The notes under the pieces were generated by a model. That model had not been told where the DNA came from. It saw nothing but the letters and a program-made list of their open reading frames with translations, and searched no databases. DNA of 6,021 nucleotides from Acidobacteriota bacterium (GTDB lineage: Bacteria > Acidobacteriota > Vicinamibacteria > Vicinamibacterales > UBA2999). Shown in pieces: positions 1 to 5,955 of the stretch. Location: NCBI GenBank assembly GCA_013813075.1, contig JACCSI010000302.1:1-6021 (forward strand), given 5' to 3'. Position numbers and translations under genes: made by a program. The stretch's first letter is position 1. Each line of letters starts with the position of its first letter.

Positions 1-3
1 GAC

Positions 4-1437
4 ATGACACGCGTCGCTCTGATAATTGTGTGGCTGGGCGTCGTTGTGGCCACGGCCGTGAATGCCGACTGGCCAATGTGGGGCGGGACACCTTCACGCA
101 ACATGGTGTCGCCCATCAAGGGGCTGCCGACGACATGGGACGTCAAGTCCGGCAAAAACGTCAAGTGGGTCGCCGAACTCGGCTCGCAGTCGTATGGCAA
201 TCCGGTCGTGGCGAGCGGCGTCGTGCTCGTCGGTACCAACAACGAGGCGACTCGTGACGCCAAACAGGCCGGCGATCGTGGAGTGCTGATGGCATTTCGC
301 GAGGCCACGGGCGAGTTCCTGTGGCAGGCGACATTCGAGAAGATGTCGTCCGGCCGCGCCAACGATTGGCCGTTTCAGGGCATCGCCTCGTCACCGCTGG
401 TCGAGAATGGGACCGCCTATTTTGTCAGTAACCGCGGCCAGGTCATCGCCGCCGACCTCGACGGCTTTCACGACAAGACCAATGATGGCTTGGTCAAGGA
501 CGAGAAACTCAGCGGCCCGACCGATCCGGATATCGTCTGGGTCTTTGACATGATCGAGGAGGTGGGTTCGTTCCCGCACAACCTTGCCAACTCGTCGCCG
601 GTGTCGCACGGCAACCTGCTGTACGTCAGCACGTCGAACGGCCAGGACGAAAGCCACGTCAACATCCCGTCGCCCAAGGCGCCGTCGATCATTGCGATCG
701 ACAAGACCACCGGCAAGCTGGTGTGGGAAGACAACTCGGTCGGCGACAACATTCTGCACGGACAGTGGTCGACCCCCACGGTCGGCGAGATCGCGGGCGT
801 GATGCAAGTGGTCCACGCGCAGGGGGATGGCTGGGTGCGCAGCTACGAAGCCGTCAGCGGCAAGAAGTTATGGGAGTTCGACACCAATCCGAAGGATGCG
901 GTGTGGCCCAAAACGCGTAACGAAGTGATCAGCACACCGGTGATTTTCGAGAACATCGTCTACATCAGCAACGGCCAGGACCCGGAGCACGGTGAAGGCG
1001 TGGGTCACGCCTACGCAATCGATGCCGCCAAGCGCGGAGACATTACTCAAACCGGCCGCCTCTGGCATTACGAAAAGATCCGGCGTTCGATCTCGACGGC
1101 GGCCATCAAGGACGGCCTGATCTATCTCGCGGACTTCAGTGGATTTTTGCACTGCCTCGACGCCAAGACCGGCACACCGTACTGGGTGCATGACATGTTC
1201 GCGGCGATCTGGGGTTCTCCGATGCTCATCGACGACAAGGTGTATCTGGGTGACGAAGACGGCGACATTACGGTGTTGCAGCACGGCAAAGTACTGAAGG
1301 TCGTGGCCGAACAGAACATGGGCAGCTCCGTGTACTCGACCGTCGTCCCCGCCAACGGCGCCATGTTCGTCATGAACCGCAATCAGTTATTCGCCCTCGC
1401 CGAGGGAGTGATGCTGAAGCGGCCCAGCGCCCAGTAG
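4..1437 (+). CDS. Secreted PQQ-binding-like (BamB-like) beta-propeller repeat protein
   Basis: A 477-residue exported beta-propeller protein; its substrate or partner cannot be told from sequence. Residues 1-21 form a Sec-type signal peptide: MTR, a hydrophobic stretch (ALIIVWLGVVVATAV), then a likely cut after Asn-Ala before Asp22. The mature protein opens with DWPMWGG, a hallmark of PQQ-like repeat proteins. Propeller-type 'alcohol dehydrogenase' W-motifs occur at about 97-107 (REATGEFLW), 231-241 (IDKTTGKLVW), 281-290 (EAVSGKKLW) and 384-394 (LDAKTGTPYW). Strongly family-like blocks include DIVWVFDM (176-183), FPHNLANSSP (190-199), LHGQWSTP (251-258), NGQDPEHGEGVGH (323-335), SGFLHCLDAKTG (379-390), WGSPM (403-407) and YLGDEDGD (414-421). 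I recall this arrangement from full-length homologues in Planctomycetes-like genomes. Residues 151-162 (DLDGFHDKTNDG) are an acidic insertion between blades that could bind calcium. I see no adjacent-cysteine disulphide typical of true PQQ dehydrogenases, so I do not call it an enzyme. Only 3 bases precede the ATG, so no ribosome site can be judged; the signal peptide supports this start. Confidence 0.9.
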   Translation: MTRVALIIVWLGVVVATAVNADWPMWGGTPSRNMVSPIKGLPTTWDVKSGKNVKWVAELGSQSYGNPVVASGVVLVGTNNEATRDAKQAGDRGVLMAFREATGEFLWQATFEKMSSGRANDWPFQGIASSPLVENGTAYFVSNRGQVIAADLDGFHDKTNDGLVKDEKLSGPTDPDIVWVFDMIEEVGSFPHNLANSSPVSHGNLLYVSTSNGQDESHVNIPSPKAPSIIAIDKTTGKLVWEDNSVGDNILHGQWSTPTVGEIAGVMQVVHAQGDGWVRSYEAVSGKKLWEFDTNPKDAVWPKTRNEVISTPVIFENIVYISNGQDPEHGEGVGHAYAIDAAKRGDITQTGRLWHYEKIRRSISTAAIKDGLIYLADFSGFLHCLDAKTGTPYWVHDMFAAIWGSPMLIDDKVYLGDEDGDITVLQHGKVLKVVAEQNMGSSVYSTVVPANGAMFVMNRNQLFALAEGVMLKRPSAQ

Positions 1438-1441
1438 CGCG

Positions 1442-2569
1442 ATGAAGCGGCGCACGTTCCTCTACTCGCTTGCCGCGTCCTTGGCGTTGCCGCGGCGGCT
1501 GCAGGCGCAAGCGGCCGCGGCCCCGGCGGACGCCTGGCCGCACTTTCGCGGCACGCTGGCGTTGACCGGTGTGTCCTCGTCATCGGTTGCGCAGGCGCTC
1601 AAGCGCCAGTGGGTCTGGGAATCCGGCCCTGATATTCCCATCGATTCGTCACCCGCCATCGTCGGCGGCGTGGTGTACGTCGGGACGGCCGCAGGCGAGC
1701 TGGTCGCGCTTGGCCTTGCTGATGGCGCCTTGCGCTGGCGCTACAAGGCCGGGGAATCGATTGGCGAATCCTCGCCGGCCGTCGCCGGTGGACGCGTGTT
1801 CATTGGTGACCTCGACGGATCCATTCACGCCGTCAACGTCGCCGACGGCAAGCGGGTCTGGAGCTACAAGACACGCTCGGAAATCAAGTCATCGCCGACC
1901 GTTGTCGCCGATCTGGTCTTGATTGGCTCGTATGACGGTTCACTGTACGGACTCGGTGCGGCCGATGGCAAATTACGTTGGACGGTCAAGACCGACAACT
2001 ATGTTCACGGCACGCCGGCGGTCGTTGACGGCATCGCATATTTTGCCGGCTGCGACGAGATTTTCCATGCGGTCCGGGCGGCCGACGGGCAGCAACTATT
2101 TGCGACGTCGGCAACTGCCTACACCGGCGCGTCGGTAGCCGTGGTCAGCGGCATCGGCTACTTCGGGACGTTCGATAACCAGGTCATTGCCTTCGACATC
2201 AAATCGCGCAAAGTGACGTGGCGTTACGAACATCCCGATCGCAAGTTCCCGTTCTATTCGTCGGCGGCGGTGGGCAGCGGCGTCGTGCTTCTCGGCGGAC
2301 GCGACCGCATGATCCATGCGCTCGACGCCACCACCGGAAAAGCCCGATGGACCTACATGACCCGCGCACGGATCGATTCGTCACCGGCCGTCGCTGACGG
2401 GCGCGTCTTTGCGGGATCGAACGACGGTCGCCTCTATGTCCTGGATATCGCGACCGGCAAGGTGGTGTGGGAATACGAAGACGGCGGCGCCCTGATGTCG
2501 TCGCCCGCCATCGCGTCGGGTCGCGTCGTGTTTGGCTCGTCCGACGGCCGGGTCGTGTGCGTCGGTTAA
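1442..2569 (+). CDS. Tat-exported PQQ-like repeat beta-propeller protein
   Basis: A 375-residue protein made almost wholly of one repeat of about 40 residues, of the form SSPAV-x-G-x-V-x-x-G-x-x-DG-x-x-x-A-x-x-x-x-x-G-x-x-x-W. Repeat starts lie near residues 69, 110, 150, 190, 229, 272, 313 and 353. The closing tryptophans are W99, W140, W180, F220 (substituted), W260, W303 and W343, spaced 40-43 residues. The strand around W57/W59 probably closes the ring with the last repeat, giving an eight-bladed propeller. The N-terminus (KRRTFLYSLAASLALP) matches the twin-arginine pattern R-R-x-F-L with a short hydrophobic core and an AQA-type cleavage site near residue 24, so export of a folded protein by Tat is inferred. 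The mature end has WPHFRG, then TGVS, typical of this family. It starts 4 bases after the preceding propeller gene with no clear Shine-Dalgarno site, suggesting translational coupling in one operon. Function is unknown; such propellers are usually scaffolds or outer-membrane-assembly-like factors, and true PQQ binding is unproven. Confidence 0.9.
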   Translation: MKRRTFLYSLAASLALPRRLQAQAAAAPADAWPHFRGTLALTGVSSSSVAQALKRQWVWESGPDIPIDSSPAIVGGVVYVGTAAGELVALGLADGALRWRYKAGESIGESSPAVAGGRVFIGDLDGSIHAVNVADGKRVWSYKTRSEIKSSPTVVADLVLIGSYDGSLYGLGAADGKLRWTVKTDNYVHGTPAVVDGIAYFAGCDEIFHAVRAADGQQLFATSATAYTGASVAVVSGIGYFGTFDNQVIAFDIKSRKVTWRYEHPDRKFPFYSSAAVGSGVVLLGGRDRMIHALDATTGKARWTYMTRARIDSSPAVADGRVFAGSNDGRLYVLDIATGKVVWEYEDGGALMSSPAIASGRVVFGSSDGRVVCVG

Positions 2570-2595
2570 TTCGGCCTTAGCGGCGTGCGGAATTA
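2567..2595. repeat. Short inverted repeat spanning two convergent stop codons
   Basis: TAATTC (2567-2572) and GAATTA (2590-2595) form 6-bp arms around 17 bases. Inside the gap, GCC (2574-2576) and GGC (2582-2584) could make a small extra stem with loop TTAGC. The left arm contains the TAA of the second propeller gene and the right arm contains the TAA of the kinase gene on the other strand. It might act as a weak bidirectional terminator, but the stem is AT-rich, the loop is long and no uridine run follows on either strand. The repeat is visible; the terminator role is a guess. Confidence 0.25.
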
Positions 2596-5067
2596 TTCCC
2601 CGAGTGCCTGGCGAACGGCCGTTTGCAACACTGCGGGTGTAAACGGCTTCTGTAGGAATGTGTATGACGCTGCGCTGACGATGTTCGCGGGGGTGTAGCC
2701 GCTCATGAGGATGGCCGGGATGTCAGGGCGTACTTTGCGCATCTCGGCGAGCGCCTCGCCCCCGTCCAGGCCGGGCATCGTGAGGTCCATCAGCACCAGC
2801 CGCACATCGGACGGGGCTTGACGAAACAGTTCAACGGCTTGCCTGCCGTCCTCGGCCAGCACTACCGTCAATCCAGTCCGTTCCAGGACGGTCCGTACCA
2901 AGTGGCGCACGCCCAGTTCATCGTCCACGACCAGCACGGATCCCTGGGTGCGCCACATCGTGGCGGCCGCATGAGTGGCCGGCAGCGCCGCTTCGGGTGG
3001 ACGGGCGGCCGGTCCGACCTGTGCCGGCAGCAGCACCTCGAACGTCGACCCTTCACCGCGTCGGCTGACGACGAGCAGTGCGCCTTTGTGCGCGCGAACG
3101 ATGCCGACGACCGCGGCAAGCCCCAAACCTCGCCCGGTAAATTTCGTCGTGAAAAACGGGTCGAAGATGCGGGGCAACGTTTCCGGGGTCATGCCCTCGC
3201 CGGAATCGGACACGCGTAGCGAGACATATTCGCCGCCAGGTAACTGGGGGCTGAAGACCGCCCCGGCCAGCTCTTCGACGGATTTTGGGCCGTGTGAGGT
3301 TTTGAGTTGAATGGTGCCTGCGCGCTCGCCGAGCGCCTCCACGGCGTTGATCATCAGGTTTAGCAGCAGTTGACGCAGTTGGGTCTCGTCGGCCAGCACC
3401 GGGGGCAGGTCGGACGCCATGAACAACTCGAGCGCCGCGATCTTTGGCACCGTCAGGCGCAGCAGTGGATGCGAGTCGCGCACGAAGTCACTCAGGTCGA
3501 GCGCCCGCAGCGCAAACCGCCCCCGCCCGGCATAGGCGAGCATCTGACGGCATAAGTCCGCGGCCCGGCGTGACGCCGTTTCGATCTGGTCGAGTGCGCC
3601 GCTCATCGCCGGCAACTCCCCGTATTCAGCCCGCAGCAGGCTGGCGTTGCCGAGAATCGCGGTCAACAGGTTGTTGAAGTCGTGCGCAATGCCGCCGGCC
3701 AGCACGCCGAGGCTTTCCAGTTTGTGAGCCTCGTAAATCCGGCGCTCAACCGCTTTCTGGTTCGCTTCGGCGCGGACGCGTTCGAGCACGCTGCCGAGTA
3801 CGGTCGAGGCGACGCGCAGCAGCGGGATGGTATCGGGCGGCCAGTCGATGATCTGGTCCGCCAATGCGGCAAGTCCGAGCATACACAATGTGCCGTCGGA
3901 CTGGCGCGCCGGCATCACCACGAACGACTGCAGGCGGCGGGCTTCGAGCCAGGCGCGCGCCTCGCCTTCCGGGAGATCGCTGTGCGAACGCACGATCACG
4001 GGTAGGTTTTTCGCGAGCAGCGCCACCAGCGCGCTCAGCGGCCGCGCATTCATCTCAGTGACAAAGGGGCGGTCCCGGCCGCTGTCCGGCCCCAGCCACC
4101 AATGCGTGACGCGAAGCTGCTGTTCGGCGGTTATCTCCGAGAGCGACGCCAGCGAGGCACCGAAAAAGCGGCCGATCCGTTCGAGGGCCATGCTCAACGC
4201 CGTGTCGAGCGTTGCGGCGGAGCGGCTGGCAAACGCGCTGGTGATATCCGTCAAGAGCAGGTCGAATTTGCGTGCGCGCTCCTCTTCGGTGACGTCGATC
4301 GACACTCCAACGGCGCCGGTGACGTGTTGTTCCACCACGACAGGCGCGATGATCTGGCTGAAGATACGAAGCTCCCCGTCGCGCTCCTGCTCGATCACGT
4401 TCCTGACGACCTGTCCGGTCATCACTTCTGCGAGCTGACGGCGCCAGAGATCGTGTACGTCCGGCGGCGCCTCGTCTAATGCCCGGCCGCGAATGTCACC
4501 CCAACACGCAATCGAATCGGCGTTCTGATGCGTCACGGTCAGCTTGGGGCCACTCCGCCCCCACACGCTGAATGGGAGCGCGTTGATCAGGGCTTCGAGT
4601 CGCGCGTCAGCCTCGCGCCGTTCCTGCTCCTGGCCGACTTCACGCGTCACCTCGCGCAGTGCGCCGCCTTGCCGGATCAGGTCCCCGGCCGCGGTGCGCT
4701 CGACGCGACCCCGGTCCTCGATCCAGCGCAGGGGCCCGCCCGGAGGCGTGAAGCGGTAGCGCAGGGCAAATGGCCCGGCGGGGGATCGTTTGTCCATGAG
4801 TTCGCGGATGGGCGACCGATCATCGGCGTGGACGCCGCGCCACAAGCGCTGAGGGAGGTCGGCGCGCGGTTCGGCGGTCAGCCCGAGTAGAACCAGCACA
4901 CGCGGCGAGACAAACAGCGCACTTTCCGCCTCGACCCACATCCATGCGCCGATGTCCGCAACATCCAACGCGTTGACCAGCGGCGCGGCGACATCGGGGG
5001 ATTCCACGATGACGAGCCGGATCTCATTGTCAAGATGAGATTTCCCGGAACTTCTAATCCCATTCAT
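2593..5067 (-). CDS. Soluble hybrid histidine kinase (PAS-PAS-GAF-HisKA-HATPase-REC)
   Basis: An 824-residue sensor kinase that should autophosphorylate on a histidine and pass phosphate to its own receiver. Domains in order: PAS of the PAS_3 type, about 32-145 (HADDR at 80-84, RWIEDRGRVE at 114-123); second PAS, about 155-262, ending IDVTEEE; GAF-like domain, about 268-430; a helical linker; HisKA with the H-box GGIAHDFNNLL, phospho-acceptor His462; HATPase_c with N-box residues N570 and N574, G1 box DSGEGM (621-626), F box FDPFFTTK (635-642) and G2 box GRGLGL (645-650); receiver about 709-824 with acidic pair D715/D716, phospho-acceptor D761, S789 and K807. All catalytic positions are intact. 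No hydrophobic segment is long enough for a membrane span, so it should be cytoplasmic and sense through PAS and GAF. The H-box type and C-terminal receiver resemble CckA-like hybrids, which pass phosphate on through a separate Hpt protein; none is nearby. The ATG lies 1 base after the lipoprotein stop (TGACATG), implying coupled translation; no strong ribosome site precedes it. Confidence 0.95.
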   Translation of the reverse strand: MNGIRSSGKSHLDNEIRLVIVESPDVAAPLVNALDVADIGAWMWVEAESALFVSPRVLVLLGLTAEPRADLPQRLWRGVHADDRSPIRELMDKRSPAGPFALRYRFTPPGGPLRWIEDRGRVERTAAGDLIRQGGALREVTREVGQEQERREADARLEALINALPFSVWGRSGPKLTVTHQNADSIACWGDIRGRALDEAPPDVHDLWRRQLAEVMTGQVVRNVIEQERDGELRIFSQIIAPVVVEQHVTGAVGVSIDVTEEERARKFDLLLTDITSAFASRSAATLDTALSMALERIGRFFGASLASLSEITAEQQLRVTHWWLGPDSGRDRPFVTEMNARPLSALVALLAKNLPVIVRSHSDLPEGEARAWLEARRLQSFVVMPARQSDGTLCMLGLAALADQIIDWPPDTIPLLRVASTVLGSVLERVRAEANQKAVERRIYEAHKLESLGVLAGGIAHDFNNLLTAILGNASLLRAEYGELPAMSGALDQIETASRRAADLCRQMLAYAGRGRFALRALDLSDFVRDSHPLLRLTVPKIAALELFMASDLPPVLADETQLRQLLLNLMINAVEALGERAGTIQLKTSHGPKSVEELAGAVFSPQLPGGEYVSLRVSDSGEGMTPETLPRIFDPFFTTKFTGRGLGLAAVVGIVRAHKGALLVVSRRGEGSTFEVLLPAQVGPAARPPEAALPATHAAATMWRTQGSVLVVDDELGVRHLVRTVLERTGLTVVLAEDGRQAVELFRQAPSDVRLVLMDLTMPGLDGGEALAEMRKVRPDIPAILMSGYTPANIVSAASYTFLQKPFTPAVLQTAVRQALGE

Positions 5068-5068
5068 G

Positions 5069-5875
5069 TCAGCGGTACTCGATGGTCAGGGACGGACGAT
5101 TGACTTTGACTCCCTTGATTTCCTTCAGATACGGGCGCAGTTCTGAAATGGTGACGCCAGGACCGATCTTCGATTGCAGCGCCTTCAGCTTCGCTTCGTC
5201 TTCGAAAACGCCTGCGATGTCCACTTCGAGCAACGTGATGCGCGAGCCGCTGACGTAATCGGCATTGGTCTTGACGATGGTGCCCTCCACCTCCACGTCA
5301 ATCGCGATCCTCAAGCCCTGGAACATGGTCTTGATCATCTGCATCATGGCGGGGTCAATGTTGTCGAGACTGGGCGCGCCGCCAGCCTTTTCAGTCGCGG
5401 ACGCGGCGGCCTTCTCGTCAACCGTGATCGTCAAGACCGAACTGGTACCCTGTTTAACCAGCCCGAACTGAATCGGGTTGGTGCTCGTGCGGGGGCTGGA
5501 TGCGCGAGTCGACGAGCCCATCTGCGGGTCCTGGTCGATTCGGACCTTGCTGATGTCGTCGAACGCGTAAATCGCTTTCGCCCCCTCGAAGCCGCCCTCT
5601 TTCATCGGTGTTAGTGATACCGGGCGTACACCCATGCGTTCCGCCGAACGCTTGAACTCAGCCTCGTCGAGAATGCCGCCCGACTGCTTGACCAGACCGC
5701 CGCCCATCCCGGCCATCAGGCCCTTGGCCGCCGCCATGTTCACCAGCAGCGTCTGCTCGATGATTCCACTGCCATCGGGCTTCACCTTGATGAGCGAGGC
5801 GCTATTGATACACCCGCATGCCAGAACCGCAATGGTGAGAAAAAACAGCAACCGCAAAGTAGTCATCAACAACAT
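5069..5875 (-). CDS. Predicted lipoprotein of unknown function
   Basis: A 268-residue protein if started at 5875; I cannot assign a function. The start is chosen because GGAG lies 6 bases upstream of this ATG (GGAG-TTTTTA-ATG), and because the N-terminus is then a clean lipoprotein signal: MLLMTTLRLLFFLTIAVLA followed by C-G-C. Either Cys20 or Cys22 could be the lipidated residue. An in-frame ATG at 5950 would add 25 polar residues before the signal, overlap the divergent gene and lie upstream of the predicted promoter, so I reject it. The mature part begins SLIKVKPDGSGIIEQT (27-42), a beta-hairpin-like opening seen in assorted uncharacterised lipoproteins. Next come a Met/Gly-rich stretch near 47-60, a helix DEAEFKRSAERMG, the block GAKAIYAFDDISKVRI, a Ser/Thr/Pro-rich likely linker, and a mixed alpha/beta C-terminal half ending LTIEYR. 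There is no Asp after either candidate cysteine, so outer-membrane sorting is plausible if the enterobacterial rule applies. It is the first gene of a likely operon with the hybrid kinase. Confidence 0.85.
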   Translation of the reverse strand: MLLMTTLRLLFFLTIAVLACGCINSASLIKVKPDGSGIIEQTLLVNMAAAKGLMAGMGGGLVKQSGGILDEAEFKRSAERMGVRPVSLTPMKEGGFEGAKAIYAFDDISKVRIDQDPQMGSSTRASSPRTSTNPIQFGLVKQGTSSVLTITVDEKAAASATEKAGGAPSLDNIDPAMMQMIKTMFQGLRIAIDVEVEGTIVKTNADYVSGSRITLLEVDIAGVFEDEAKLKALQSKIGPGVTISELRPYLKEIKGVKVNRPSLTIEYR

Positions 5876-5886
5876 TAAAAACTCCG
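5872..5886 (-). promoter_or_regulatory. Ribosome binding site that sets the lipoprotein start
   Basis: On the minus strand GGAG (complement of CTCC at 5882-5885) stands 6 bases before the ATG at 5875-5873. The next in-frame ATG (5866) is 15 bases from GGAG, too far. The upstream in-frame ATG (5950) has no comparable site. This decides the start in favour of 5875. Confidence 0.7.
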
Positions 5887-5914
5887 TGCTGGCGCGCCGC
5901 ATCTCGCGGACCCA

Positions 5915-5940
5915 TTGACCAAATGAATCATACCTATACT
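5915..5940 (+). promoter_or_regulatory. Candidate promoter for the divergent SDR gene, possibly leaderless
   Basis: TATACT at 5935-5940 is a good -10 hexamer, ending 8 bases before the ATG at 5949. TTGACC at 5915-5920 is a 5-of-6 match to -35, but the spacer is only 14 bases, shorter than the usual 16-18. Transcription from this -10 would start at about 5947-5949, so the mRNA would have almost no leader. That agrees with the lack of a convincing Shine-Dalgarno sequence before the ATG. Confidence 0.35.
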
Positions 5941-5955
5941 GGGCTGACATGAAAG
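5927..5955 (-). promoter_or_regulatory. Candidate promoter for the lipoprotein-kinase operon
   Basis: The minus strand reads TATGAT (complement of ATCATA, 5927-5932), one mismatch from the -10 consensus. CTTTCA (complement of 5950-5955) stands 17 bases upstream as a poor -35 (3 of 6). Transcription would begin near 5920, giving a leader of about 45 bases before the start at 5875. The -10 is good and the -35 weak, so an activator or an alternative sigma factor is possible. It is interleaved with the opposite promoter-like element. Confidence 0.4.

Noticed and set aside
391..816. Minus-strand open frame of 141 codons inside the first propeller gene
   Set aside because: The composition (many Val, Arg, Asp) is that of an antisense shadow, and the sense frame has clear family motifs throughout.
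4..1437. True PQQ-dependent dehydrogenase
   Set aside because: W-motif repeats are present, but I see no vicinal Cys-Cys and no recognisable catalytic Asp and PQQ-ligand set, and the best-matching conserved blocks are those of the non-enzymatic-looking PQQ-like repeat family.
3827..4438. Long + strand open frame of 203 codons opposite the kinase gene
   Set aside because: It lies wholly antisense to the intact GAF/PAS region of the kinase. It is rich in Ser/Arg as expected from reading GC-rich code backwards, and shows no recognisable domain or ribosome site.
5891..5909. GGCGCGCC palindrome and CCGC-ATCTC-GCGG hairpin in the lipoprotein leader
   Set aside because: Arms are only 4 bp and such GC palindromes are expected by chance at this base composition; no riboswitch or attenuator pattern is visible.
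5923..5952. Nine-codon + strand frame MNHTYTGLT whose TGA overlaps the SDR ATG (ATGA)
   Set aside because: It could be a leader peptide, but it has no ribosome site, and the best -10 box lies inside it, so a transcript from that box would not include it.
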